Shown here in pieces: positions 16,765-25,127 of a stretch of 64,000 bases of DNA (position 1 is the stretch's first letter; each line of letters opens with the position of its first letter). The notes below the pieces were generated by a model, which worked only from the letters and a program-made list of their open reading frames with translations, did not search any database and had not been told where the DNA came from. The DNA is taken from contig DATEGZ010000315.1 in the NCBI GenBank assembly GCA_035279905.1, forward strand, positions 1-64,000. The letters are read 5' to 3'. The translations under genes were made by a program, and so were the position numbers. The DNA comes from DATEGZ01 sp035279905 (GTDB lineage Bacteria > Acidobacteriota > Vicinamibacteria > Vicinamibacterales > SCN-69-37).

Positions 16765-17115
16765 TCACGTCGTCTCGCGGGCGGGCGACGGCCGGTCATA
16801 GAGCGTGTAACTGAATCGCCCGTGCAGCCAGGCCTGGCTCGTCGCCTCGTCGTGCCTGGTCGAGATCGACTCATCGTGCACGTGGGCGTACTGTCCGCCC
16901 AGCCTGGCAATCTCTTGAACCAAACGTCGTTCCGCATCAGCGAGCAGCTCGTGGTAGCAGCGGTCCCACAACTCATCGCGATGGGCGATCGTGCCAGGCA
17001 CGCGGCTGCTGTTGGCCTCGACTGTGTGCTCGCCCATCAGTGTTGCGTCGAGCGGCAGGAGCTCTCGATGCCAGTACACCCTCTTATCTCCGCCACCTTG
17101 AGGTTTCGTGACCAC
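16765..17115 (-). CDS. small conserved-looking protein, function unknown
   Basis: The 116-residue product has no signal peptide or membrane segment and looks like a compact cytoplasmic alpha/beta protein: YWHRELLPLDATLMGEHTVE, HRDELWDRCYHELLADAERR, ARLGGQYAHVHDES, AWLHGRFSYTLY. The conserved-looking Trp, His and Tyr residues argue for a real gene rather than a shadow. The start is uncertain: GTG at 17115 follows AGGAGG very closely, and a second GTG at 17079 has better spacing from GGAG. I do not recognise the family with confidence. Confidence 0.6.
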   Translation of the reverse strand: MVTKPQGGGDKRVYWHRELLPLDATLMGEHTVEANSSRVPGTIAHRDELWDRCYHELLADAERRLVQEIARLGGQYAHVHDESISTRHDEATSQAWLHGRFSYTLYDRPSPARETT

Positions 17116-17261
17116 AGCCCTCCTGAATCGTGCGCAACGCCGACGCCCGTTTGCGGATCATGGATACGGTACACGGCCGTGCAGCAATGTCAGGCATCCT
17201 GGGGTCAGGCTGAGCGCGAGCGTTCGGTTGACGTGGACAGGCCGCGCGAGCTCGGCGTCCG

Positions 17262-17756
17262 TCATTTCCCTGCGCCCTTTCGGCTGAGCGCCGCATTGAT
17301 CGCGGCTTCCCAATGGCGCGACTGCTCGGCGGCCCACTGCGCGTCCAAGCGCCGGACGTCGTCATTGGCGCGCTCCACGAGCGCCGAATCGCGATACGTG
17401 ACGGTCGCCTTGGAACGCGAAGGGCCGTCGGCCACGATGCGGATCTGGATTTCCTTCACGTCGTACCCCGGCGTCAGGATGACGTACGCGACGCGCCCTG
17501 CGGCGACGTCGTACTCGGTCAGCACCCACACCTGTTCGTAGCCTTTCGGCGTGGTGGTCGTGAAGACGACGCCGTTGCGCTGCGCGCCCTCTGCTGGATG
17601 GAGGAACGTTGGCGCCCAGCCCGGCGCCCACTGCGCCTCGCCCACCGGGCCGAACAGCGGCGTGACCTGGGCGACGGACGCGGTGAGGGAGAGGGTGAAC
17701 GATTGAGTCTGCTGCACGAGCGCAGCCGCCATGGCCACCGACAGGAGTGTGTGCAT
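17262..17756 (-). CDS. exported SRPBCC-like protein
   Basis: The 164-residue protein begins with a short hydrophobic segment (LLSVAMAAALVQQTQS) and then has the order of an SRPBCC/START-type fold: VFTTTTPKGYEQVWVLTEYD, YVILTPGYDVKEIQIRIVAD, SKATVTYRDSALVE and a C-terminal helix (QWAAEQSRHWEAAINAAL). Such proteins bind hydrophobic ligands; the ligand here is unknown. It lies 50 bases downstream of a MarR gene in the same direction, with two palindromes between them, so it is probably the target of that regulator. Confidence 0.65.
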   Translation of the reverse strand: MHTLLSVAMAAALVQQTQSFTLSLTASVAQVTPLFGPVGEAQWAPGWAPTFLHPAEGAQRNGVVFTTTTPKGYEQVWVLTEYDVAAGRVAYVILTPGYDVKEIQIRIVADGPSRSKATVTYRDSALVERANDDVRRLDAQWAAEQSRHWEAAINAALSRKGAGK

Positions 17757-17763
17757 GTGTATT

Positions 17764-17788
17764 ACGATATCGTACTATTCGATATCGG
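17764..17788. promoter_or_regulatory. paired GATATC palindromes, likely MarR operators
   Basis: ACGATATCGT (17764-17773) is a perfect 10-base palindrome. CGATATCG (17780-17787) is a second one with its centre 15 bases away. Both lie in the 50-base gap between the MarR gene and the SRPBCC-like gene, immediately upstream of the latter's start codon. Confidence 0.55.
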
Positions 17789-17806
17789 TCAAACACTCCG
17801 GCGGGC

Positions 17807-18244
17807 TCAGCGGGCCTTCCTGGTCGTCCGGGCGTGCGCCTCGGCTTCGATTGCCGCGAGCACCCTGGCGAAGCCGATCAGATCCGTGTCCGAGACCTGG
17901 GCCCCCACCACCCGCTCGAGGCGATTGAGCCGTTGATAGACGGCGCGCGCGACGCGACGGCCCTTTGCCGTGGCCGTGACGACGACCGTGCGTCGATCCG
18001 AGGCGCCGACCTCGCGTGTGACCAGGCCGCGCGCCACCAGGCGATCCAGGATGCTCGTCAGCGTCGATCGCCTGTGGGCGAGGCCCTCATGGAGAGCGCC
18101 GACGCTCATCGGGCCAGATGCGGCCAGCAGCGCGAGGATGTGTGACTCGCCCTGAGACGGAGGGTCCGTCTGTCCGCTCTCGAGGTACAGGCCAATGCGA
18201 TGAGTGGCTCGATGCACGGCGGGGATCAGATTCAGCGGTTTCAT
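17807..18244 (-). CDS. MarR-family regulator
   Basis: The 145-residue protein has a winged helix with ESHILALLAASGPMSVGALH, STLTSILDRLVARGLVTRE and the wing SDRRTVVVTATAKGRR, the usual MarR layout of helical dimerisation ends around a winged helix-turn-helix. MarR proteins repress their own and adjacent operons until a small ligand binds. It is divergent from the helicase gene (119 bases between starts) and lies upstream of the SRPBCC-like gene, so either could be controlled. Confidence 0.88.
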   Translation of the reverse strand: MKPLNLIPAVHRATHRIGLYLESGQTDPPSQGESHILALLAASGPMSVGALHEGLAHRRSTLTSILDRLVARGLVTREVGASDRRTVVVTATAKGRRVARAVYQRLNRLERVVGAQVSDTDLIGFARVLAAIEAEAHARTTRKAR

Positions 18245-18363
18245 GGAATGTGAGTCGATCGATCAGCGCGGACATTCTAGCGTGGTTGGAAACGCTCGAC
18301 AGGCGCCATTGGCGACGGGCAATCGGGCCGTTTGTGTCCCGGGAACAGGACTAAGATCGACGC

Positions 18364-19992
18364 GTGACGCTTCCGGTTGATTCGGCTGGCTCCATTCGCT
18401 TCGATGCGCTGGGCCTGGGTGACGCGCTCGTGAAGGCGGTGACGGCTCTCGGGTATGAAGAGCCCACGCCCATCCAGCGAGAAGCGGTACCGCTCCTGCT
18501 GACGGGACGCGATTTGATCGGCCAGGCGGGCACCGGCACCGGCAAGACCGCGGCATTCTCGCTGCCGATGATCCACCGGCTCGCCGGTGCGCCTCGCCCG
18601 TCGTCTGGACGCCCTCGCGGTCTGGTGCTCGTACCGACGCGCGAGCTGGCGATGCAGGTGGCCGAGGCCATCCACAAGTACTCGAAGAAGACCTCACTGG
18701 TGGTCGTCCCGCTCTACGGCGGCGCGCCGATGGATCAGCAGATTCGCTCGTTGCGCCGCGGCGCCGACATCGTCGTCGCCACACCCGGCCGCGCGCTCGA
18801 TCATCTGCGCCGCCAGACGCTGCAGCTCGACGCGCTCGACGTGCTCGTGCTGGACGAAGCCGACGAGATGCTCGACATGGGATTCGCCGAAGATCTCGAA
18901 GCGCTCCTGAACGCCACGCCGGCCACGCGTCAGACCGCGTTGTTTGCCGCGACGATGGCCCCGCGGATCGCGTCGATCGCGCTGCGTCATCTGAAAGAGC
19001 CGGCGCGGGTGACGATCAAGGGCGAAAAGCGCGCGCCCGGCAAACTGCCGCGCGTCCGTCAGACCGCGTACGTCGTCACGAGACCACAGAAGGCCGACGC
19101 CCTCAGCCGCGTGCTCGAATTCGAGGACCCGGCGTCGGTCATCGTCTTCTGCCGCACGCGGGTCGAGGTCGACGAGCTCACCGACACGCTCAAATCGCAC
19201 GGGTACGGCGCGCAGGCGCTGCACGGCGGCATGGAGCAGAAACAGCGCGACCGCGTGATGCAGCTCTTCCGGCAGGAGAAGGCCGACGTGCTCGTGGCCA
19301 CGGACGTGGCGGCGCGAGGCCTCGACATCGATCACGTGTCGCACGTGATCAACTACGACATCCCGACGTCGCCTGAAGTGTACGTGCACCGCATCGGCCG
19401 CACCGGGCGCGTCGGCCGCGAGGGCGTGGCGATTACGCTCGTCGATCCGCGCGAACGCCGCGTGCTGCGCGTGATCGAAGGGCTGACCAAGCAGCCGATC
19501 GAGCTGGTGGCGCTGCCGACGGCGGCGGCGTTGCGCGCGCGGCGTCTGGACATCACGCGCGCCGCGCTGAAAGAGCGCCTCGTCGCCGGCGGGCTCGGCG
19601 ATATGCGCGCGCTCGTCGAGTCACTGGCGCATGATTTCGAGCTGATGGACATCGCCGCGGCCGCCGTCGCCTTGATGCATGAAGAGGCCGAGGCGGCGAG
19701 TGCGTCCGCGCCCCGCGTGGAGGAGCCCGTACCCGTCGAGGCGGACGTCAGCGGTCCACTGACGGTGTTGTTCATCGGCGCGGGCCGCGAGGCGGGGATC
19801 CGGCCCGGCGATATCGTGGGGGCTATCACCGGCGAAGCCAAGATCACCAATCGCCAGGTGGGCGGCATCCGCGTCGGCCGAAACCACACGCTCGTGGAAG
19901 TGCCCGAGGCGCTCGCCGATCGCGTGATCACGGCGCTGCGGCGCACGAACCTGCGCGGCCGGAAAGTCGACGTCAAGCGCGCCGACCGGTGA
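18364..19992 (+). CDS. DEAD-box RNA helicase with DbpA-type RNA-binding domain
   Basis: This 542-residue helicase probably acts on rRNA or mRNA structure. It has the Q motif (YEEPTPIQREA), Walker A (GQAGTGTGKT), PTRELA, TPGR, DEAD in LVLDEADEMLDMG, ARGLDI and HRIGRTGRVGREG. The C-terminal 75 residues (PLTVLFIGAGREAGIRPGDI through VGGIRVGRNHTLVEVP) match the DbpA RNA-binding fold found in CsdA and DbpA. Motif III reads AAT (LFAATM) where SAT is usual; Ser-to-Ala here is tolerated in some helicases but can weaken coupling of ATP use to unwinding. The start is GTG at 18364; the flavoprotein gene follows after 4 bases. Confidence 0.93.
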   Translation: MTLPVDSAGSIRFDALGLGDALVKAVTALGYEEPTPIQREAVPLLLTGRDLIGQAGTGTGKTAAFSLPMIHRLAGAPRPSSGRPRGLVLVPTRELAMQVAEAIHKYSKKTSLVVVPLYGGAPMDQQIRSLRRGADIVVATPGRALDHLRRQTLQLDALDVLVLDEADEMLDMGFAEDLEALLNATPATRQTALFAATMAPRIASIALRHLKEPARVTIKGEKRAPGKLPRVRQTAYVVTRPQKADALSRVLEFEDPASVIVFCRTRVEVDELTDTLKSHGYGAQALHGGMEQKQRDRVMQLFRQEKADVLVATDVAARGLDIDHVSHVINYDIPTSPEVYVHRIGRTGRVGREGVAITLVDPRERRVLRVIEGLTKQPIELVALPTAAALRARRLDITRAALKERLVAGGLGDMRALVESLAHDFELMDIAAAAVALMHEEAEAASASAPRVEEPVPVEADVSGPLTVLFIGAGREAGIRPGDIVGAITGEAKITNRQVGGIRVGRNHTLVEVPEALADRVITALRRTNLRGRKVDVKRADR

Positions 19993-19996
19993 ACGG

Positions 19997-21253
19997 ATGA
20001 TTGCGGTCGTCGGCGCAGGCGCTGCCGGGCTCGCCGCGGGCATCTTCGCGCGCGCGGGAGGGCGGCCGGTCACCGTCCTCGAGCGCACGGCCGACGGCGG
20101 CCGCAAGATTCTCATCAGCGGCGGCGGCCGCTGCAACGTGTTGCCGGCCGCGCTCGAGCCCGCCCGGTTCGTCAGCGAATCGTCGCCGCGGATCGTCCAG
20201 CGACTGCTGCGATCGTGGCCGCTGCGCGCCCAGCTCGAGTTCTTCGAGCGCGACGTCGGGGTGCCGCTCGCGTTCGAGGCCGAGACTCGAAAATGGTTTC
20301 CCACGTCGAACCGCGCGCGCGACGTTCGCGACGGTCTCGTGGCGCTCGCGCGCCGCGCCGGGGCGTCCGTCGAGTTCGACACCGCGGTCCTCACGATCGA
20401 GAAGTCTGAGGAGGGCTGGCGGATCGCGACGTCACGTGGTGTCGTCGACGCCGACGCGGTCATCATCGCGACGGGAGGTTTGTCCGTCCCGACGACGGGC
20501 AGCACCGGCACCGGACTCGAGATCGCCACGGCACTCGGCCACGTCGTGCACCGCACGTACCCCGCACTCACTCCCCTGCTCGCGGCCGGCGCGCCGCACG
20601 CCGCGCTGGCAGGCGTGTCGCTCGACGTGCGCATCCGGGCCGAGACCGCGGACGCCGCCTTGCGCGCCGAGGCCCGTGGCGGTTTTCTCTTCACGCACCG
20701 CGGCTACAGCGGGCCGTCGGTGCTCGATGTGTCGCACGTCGTCGCGCTCGCCGCGATGTCAGGCATGTCCACGCGCGTCCGCGTCCAGTGGAGCGATCGC
20801 GATGACGTCGCGTGGCGGCGCGAGCTGATCGACTCGCCGGGACGCGTCGCGAACGTCCTCGCGCGCACGCTGCCGGAGCGGCTGGCGGACGAGCTCGTGC
20901 GCGACGCGGGCATCCCCTCGTCGCGTACGACGGCCGAGTTGCGCCGCGACGAGCGGGCCGCGCTCGTGGATCGTCTCGTCAACTTCGCGCTGCCCGTCAC
21001 CGGCGACGAGGGCTATCGCAAGGCCGAAGTCACCGGCGGGGGCGTGGCGCTCGACGAAGTCGATCCGCGAACGCTCGAGAGCGTCCGCCACCCCGGGCTG
21101 TACTTCTGCGGCGAGGTGCTCGACGCGTTCGGTCCGATCGGCGGCCACAACTTCGCCTGGGCGTGGGCCACCGGCCGGCTGGCCGGCCGCGCCGCGGGGA
21201 CTAAAACGCCCCGAACAGCCAGTTGCCCGGAGCTTCCGGGTTCTGACTCGTGA
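19997..21253 (+). CDS. YhiN/HI0933-family FAD-dependent oxidoreductase
   Basis: The 418-residue flavoprotein has the FAD-binding Rossmann start VVGAGAAGLAAGIFA, the family mark GGRKILISGGGRCN, a second glycine-rich stretch IATGGLSVPTTGSTGTG, GYSGPSVLDVSH, TGGGVALDEVDP and the C-terminal CGEVLDAFGPIGGHNF. HI0933-like proteins are conserved but their substrate is unknown. The gene is four bases behind the helicase, so they share a transcript. Its last 53 bases overlap the EF-hand gene on the other strand; the final 15 or so residues are outside the conserved fold. Confidence 0.9.
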   Translation: MIAVVGAGAAGLAAGIFARAGGRPVTVLERTADGGRKILISGGGRCNVLPAALEPARFVSESSPRIVQRLLRSWPLRAQLEFFERDVGVPLAFEAETRKWFPTSNRARDVRDGLVALARRAGASVEFDTAVLTIEKSEEGWRIATSRGVVDADAVIIATGGLSVPTTGSTGTGLEIATALGHVVHRTYPALTPLLAAGAPHAALAGVSLDVRIRAETADAALRAEARGGFLFTHRGYSGPSVLDVSHVVALAAMSGMSTRVRVQWSDRDDVAWRRELIDSPGRVANVLARTLPERLADELVRDAGIPSSRTTAELRRDERAALVDRLVNFALPVTGDEGYRKAEVTGGGVALDEVDPRTLESVRHPGLYFCGEVLDAFGPIGGHNFAWAWATGRLAGRAAGTKTPRTASCPELPGSDS

Positions 21254-21746
21254 AGAACTCGCCGAGCAGGCGGGACAGCTCCGCCGGAGTCACGCGGCCA
21301 TCAGCGTCGATGTCGATCCGCTTGAACGCCGCGGCCGCCTGTTGCGGATCGGCGGATCCCGCGCCAAACAACAGCGCGTAGTCGTCGGGCGTCACGACGC
21401 CGTCGCCGTTGGCGTCGAGCAGACCGAACACAGACTTCGCGATCGGAGCACCCACCTGCTCGTACATGGCGGGCTGGTGGACCAGCGTGTCGTAGTAGGC
21501 CAGCCATTCGTCGAGAGTGACCTGCTTGTCACGGTTGGTGTCGGCCTTCGATCCGAGGCCATCCCACATCGTGATGAACGACGCGAGCAGCGTGCTGTGT
21601 TCGGCAGTGCCGGACCGGAACCCGCGCGCGCCCGCCAGGCGGTCCGCGTACTGCTCGAAATCAGTGCGAGTGAGAATGCCGTCGTGGTCGAGATCGTGAA
21701 GCTTGAAGAGCGTGGCGAGCTTTCGCCGCTGCAGGTCGCTGAGCAT
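21201..21746 (-). CDS. four-EF-hand calcium-binding protein (calerythrin-like)
   Basis: The 181-residue soluble protein carries four EF-hand loops: DLDHDGILTRTDF, DTNRDKQVTLDEW, DANGDGVVTPDDY and DIDADGRVTPAEL. Three have full D-x-D/N-x-D-G ligand sets; the second has Lys where Gly is usual. Size and spacing resemble calerythrin and sarcoplasmic calcium-binding proteins, which buffer or sense calcium. The start at 21746 is set by a strong AAGGAGG upstream; a longer reading from 21818 lacks such a site. No signal peptide is present, so it is probably cytoplasmic. The 3' end overlaps the flavoprotein gene on the other strand. Confidence 0.9.
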   Translation of the reverse strand: MLSDLQRRKLATLFKLHDLDHDGILTRTDFEQYADRLAGARGFRSGTAEHSTLLASFITMWDGLGSKADTNRDKQVTLDEWLAYYDTLVHQPAMYEQVGAPIAKSVFGLLDANGDGVVTPDDYALLFGAGSADPQQAAAAFKRIDIDADGRVTPAELSRLLGEFFTSQNPEAPGNWLFGAF

Positions 21747-21840
21747 GTCGCGCCTCCTTGGCAAGCATGAGGACGCTGGGGGGGACCGCATTGTCGCGCC
21801 ACCCTGCGAACAGTGCAAGGGCGCGCGCAGCCGTCTGGAC

Positions 21841-24522
21841 TCAGTCCTGCTTCAGGACGACGACGGGCTCGACGCTGGCCGCGCGGCGCGCCGGCACCGC
21901 GGCCGCGAACAACGCGGCCAGCACGAGCACGAGCGCCGCGGCAAAGAGCGTCAGCGGATCGGTCGGCGTCAACCCGAACAACATCGACCTGACGGGTTTC
22001 GACAAAAGCCACGCCGCCGGAATCCCAATCGCCACCCCCAGACCGACGAGCCTCACGCCACTGAGCACCACGTCGGCGACCACGCGCCTTGCGTTGGCGC
22101 CGAGCGCCAGGCGGATCCCGATCTCGCGCGAGCGCTGCGCCACGCCGTAGGCGAGCAGGCCGTACAGCCCAACCGTCGACAGCAGCAGCGCGAGCGCGCC
22201 GAATCCGGCCGCGAGCGTCGCCATCAGGCGCTCCTGGGTCATCGTGCCGTCGATCTGCGCGCTGAGCGGTTGCAGCTGAATCGTGCGCGACGGCAGACGC
22301 GACTGCAGGGCCGCGCGAATCGCCTGCGTTGTCCGCGCGTCGCCCCCGGTAGTGCGGATGATCAAATTCGGCGCCTGGTTCAGGCCGAATTGCTCGCGCG
22401 AGACGTACACGATCGGCGGCGGCTCGCGCCGGAGGCTCGACGCCGACGTGTCCCTCGCGACGCCGATGATCTCGACCTCTCGCGCGGGCGACGCCAGCGT
22501 GCCCGTCAAACGCTGGCCGACCGGATCCTGATGCGGAAGGTACCGCGCGGCGTACTGCGCGTTGACGATCGCGACGTCCGGCGCGCCAAGACGATCGCGC
22601 TCGCTGAAGTCCCGTCCTGCCACGAGCGGAATCCGCAGGGCCGCGAAGTACCTCGGCGCCACGCCGAGGACGCGGGTGTTGTCGGTCTCGGGCACAGGTT
22701 GCCCGACCGGCACGACCGCTTCGCTCCACGACGACCCCGAGAGCGGGGTTTGCGTGGACGCGGTCACCGCCTCGACGCCCGGCACCGCTGCGACGGCATC
22801 GAACAGCCGGTCGAGAAGCGCAGCGTCGTTGCGATCGAGCCCGAGGAGAAACACGCCGTCGGCGCGGAAGCCCGGATCGACGTGCTCCAGGTTGCGGAAG
22901 GTGCGCACGAACAGCCCTGCGCCTGTGATGAGAATCAACGACAACGCGACCTGACCGGTGACGAGCGACGGCAACATGCGAGACCGGCGCGTAGCGCCGC
23001 GATTGTCGCTCTTCAGAATGAGCGACGGACCGGCCGTGCGCGTCTGGATCGCCGGAGCGAGACCGAAGAGCAGGCCCGTCGCGACAGCGAGCGCCGCGGA
23101 GAATGCCAGCACGTGCGCGTTCGGCGTCAGGTCGAACGCGATGTCGGCCGGCCCGGTCGAGATGAGACGCACGAGGAATCGCGCGGACCACCACGCGACG
23201 CCTACGCCGAGCGCCGCACCCGCGCCAGACAGCATCCCGCCTTCGACGAGCAACTGGCGGACGATGCGCCCGCGGCTGGCGCCGATGGCAAGACGAATCG
23301 CGATCTCCCGCCCGCGCGTTGACGCGCGCGCGAGAAACAGACTCGCGACGTTGGCGCACGCAATGGCGAGCACCAGCGCGGCGACGCTCATGAGCACCAC
23401 CAGCGGCTTGAGATAGAGCTCGCGCAAATTGCTCGCCCCGGTCGCCCCGGGCTCGAACACGAATCGCCAAGTCGCCATGGCTTGCTTGCGGGCCGCCGGC
23501 CAGCGCGGCGAGAGCAGTTCGTCGGACAACACGGGCCACACGCTGTTGAGTCGCGCCTCGGCGCCGGAAGCGGACAGCCCCGCGGCCGGCCGGGCCAGAA
23601 TGCGCAGCCAGAAATTGCCTGGCTGGATGATCTCCGCGAATCCCGGCCACAGACGCGGCACCGCCGCGACCGCCGTCACGATCTCCGCGCGTTGACCGAC
23701 GGTGGCGCCATCGAAGCCGCGCGGGCTGACGCCGACGATCGTCACCGGCACGCCGTTGATCGTGATCGACTCCCCTATTGCGGTGGCCCGGCGTCCGAAT
23801 TCGTGCTCCCAGTAACCGTCGCTGATCACGGCCACCAGCGGCGCGCCAGGCTCGTCGTCATCTTTCGACAGAAGGCGCCCAGCCTCAGGCTGCACACCGA
23901 GCGTCGCGTAAAAGTCGCCGGTGACGAGCGCTCCGGACACCCGAGTTGACGCACCCGGCGCGCCGACATTCGTGGTCAAGGTCGAAAACCCGGCAACGCC
24001 GGCGAAGATGTCCCGGCGTGCGTCGAGCCCGCGGACGATGTTCCAGGAGAACGAGCCGCCGCCCCAGGAGAACGACTCGCCGCCGGCGGCCGCGGTCGCC
24101 GGGTCGCGGAGGTCGAGCAGCACGAGCTCGTCGGCGTGCTGAACCGGCAGCCGCCGCAGCATCAGCGCGTCGATCAAACTGAAGATCGCGGTGTTCGCGC
24201 CGACCCCGAGCGCGAGCGTCACCAGAATCACGGCGGTGAATCCCGGCGTGCGCGCCGACATGCGAAGTCCGTAGAGCAGGTCGCGCACGACTTCGTCGAG
24301 CAACCCGCCGTGACGTCCGGTCCGGACGTGTTCCTTGATTTGCTCGACACCACCGAGCTCCAGGCGCGCTTGCCTGATCGCGTCTTCCCGGCTCATGCCG
24401 TCGCGCATCTTGTCGGCCGCGGATGCGTCGACACACGCCTGCAGTTCGTCGTCCAGCTGCTGTTCCACGTGCGAGCGCCGGAAGATCCACGTGAGCATCG
24501 AGACGAATCGTTTGACTAGCAT
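21841..24522 (-). CDS. MacB/FtsX-type ABC permease, ADOP family
   Basis: The 893-residue permease has an N-terminal helical prefix of about 85 residues (HVEQQLDDELQACVDASAAD), then a first helix (TAVILVTLALGVGANTAIFS) and a MacB-like periplasmic domain. An FtsX core follows (VASLFLARASTRGREIAIRL with LAIGASRGRIVRQLLVEGG), then a second periplasmic domain and a second FtsX core (LLAYGVAQRSREIGIRLALG), ending PARRAASVEPVVVLKQD. This duplicated form, without its own ATPase and behind a PadR gene, is the acidobacterial ADOP arrangement. Substrate is unknown. Its ATG lies inside the padR gene end (7-base overlap). Confidence 0.93.
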   Translation of the reverse strand: MLVKRFVSMLTWIFRRSHVEQQLDDELQACVDASAADKMRDGMSREDAIRQARLELGGVEQIKEHVRTGRHGGLLDEVVRDLLYGLRMSARTPGFTAVILVTLALGVGANTAIFSLIDALMLRRLPVQHADELVLLDLRDPATAAAGGESFSWGGGSFSWNIVRGLDARRDIFAGVAGFSTLTTNVGAPGASTRVSGALVTGDFYATLGVQPEAGRLLSKDDDEPGAPLVAVISDGYWEHEFGRRATAIGESITINGVPVTIVGVSPRGFDGATVGQRAEIVTAVAAVPRLWPGFAEIIQPGNFWLRILARPAAGLSASGAEARLNSVWPVLSDELLSPRWPAARKQAMATWRFVFEPGATGASNLRELYLKPLVVLMSVAALVLAIACANVASLFLARASTRGREIAIRLAIGASRGRIVRQLLVEGGMLSGAGAALGVGVAWWSARFLVRLISTGPADIAFDLTPNAHVLAFSAALAVATGLLFGLAPAIQTRTAGPSLILKSDNRGATRRSRMLPSLVTGQVALSLILITGAGLFVRTFRNLEHVDPGFRADGVFLLGLDRNDAALLDRLFDAVAAVPGVEAVTASTQTPLSGSSWSEAVVPVGQPVPETDNTRVLGVAPRYFAALRIPLVAGRDFSERDRLGAPDVAIVNAQYAARYLPHQDPVGQRLTGTLASPAREVEIIGVARDTSASSLRREPPPIVYVSREQFGLNQAPNLIIRTTGGDARTTQAIRAALQSRLPSRTIQLQPLSAQIDGTMTQERLMATLAAGFGALALLLSTVGLYGLLAYGVAQRSREIGIRLALGANARRVVADVVLSGVRLVGLGVAIGIPAAWLLSKPVRSMLFGLTPTDPLTLFAAALVLVLAALFAAAVPARRAASVEPVVVLKQD

Positions 24523-24863
24523 CGGGCCCCCGCGAGCACGCTTGCGATCGCGCTCGACACCCGCTCGTAGCGCTTTCGTTGCGCGTCCATGTCCCGCCGG
24601 CCGGCCACGGTCAGGGCGTAGTACTTCGCCTTTCGATTGTTCTCAGTGGCCCGCCACTCGGCCTTGAGCTTGCCGTCCTGCTCCAGCCGGTAGAGCGTCG
24701 GAAAGAGCGAGCCCGGATTGACCTGAAAGCTGTCGCGGCTCAGCGCGGTAAGACGCTGCGTGATGCCATAGCCGTGCAGCGGCTCCCGCGCCAGGATCGT
24801 CAGAATCATCAGCTCGAGCGTTCCTTGCGGCACGTCGACCTTGTCGTCCTTGTCCGGGGCCAT
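24516..24863 (-). CDS. PadR-family regulator
   Basis: The 115-residue PadR protein has VPQGTLELMILTILAREPLH and GYGITQRLTALS (helix-turn-helix), VNPGSLFPTLYRLEQDGKL (recognition helix and turn) and the wing NNRKAKYYALTVAGRR. It is the usual upstream partner of ADOP permeases and most likely represses them. The start at 24863 is supported by AAAGGAGA eight bases ahead; the frame is open further upstream without such support. The stop overlaps the permease start by 7 bases. Confidence 0.93.
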   Translation of the reverse strand: MAPDKDDKVDVPQGTLELMILTILAREPLHGYGITQRLTALSRDSFQVNPGSLFPTLYRLEQDGKLKAEWRATENNRKAKYYALTVAGRRDMDAQRKRYERVSSAIASVLAGARC

Positions 24864-24891
24864 TCCGGTCTCCTTTAGGGCGCCTAGACAA

Positions 24892-24903
24892 GAGACGAGT
24901 CTC
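24892..24903. promoter_or_regulatory. GAGAC-GTCTC palindrome upstream of padR
   Basis: GAGAC, two bases, GTCTC (24892-24903), embedded in a wider imperfect inverted repeat GCCTAGAC/GTCTCGGC (24882-24906). It is 28 bases before the padR start, where an autoregulatory operator would be expected. The same half-sites occur at 25060. Confidence 0.5.
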
Positions 24904-25059
24904 GGCGACATTTGGTTTGCCCAACGCGCCAGGGGTCCACTGCTAGCTGGTGGAAGTTCGAATTTGCGGGGTGGTAGAGTACCCGCCGCCATCACGACCA
25001 CACGGACGCAGCGATTGTTCAGCTGACGTCCTCTGACTCCCCCGGCAGCGCCGCTTGTA

Positions 25060-25078
25060 CTGAGACGCCGTGTCTCAG
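25060..25078. promoter_or_regulatory. CTGAGAC-GTCTCAG inverted repeat upstream of the kelch-like gene
   Basis: Perfect 7-base arms with a 5-base spacer, about 50 bases before the start at 25128. The GAGAC/GTCTC half-sites match those before padR, with a wider spacer. It could be a PadR operator or an untranslated-leader hairpin. Confidence 0.45.
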
Positions 25079-25127
25079 CCGCCAGGCGGCGGGTCGCGAT
25101 GAGCTACGTCCAAACAGGGAGGCCTTT

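Noticed and set aside
21392..23650. A 752-codon minus-strand frame inside the ADOP permease
   Set aside because: Same strand, other frame; Arg/Gly/Ala shadow without domains, while the permease frame is continuous.
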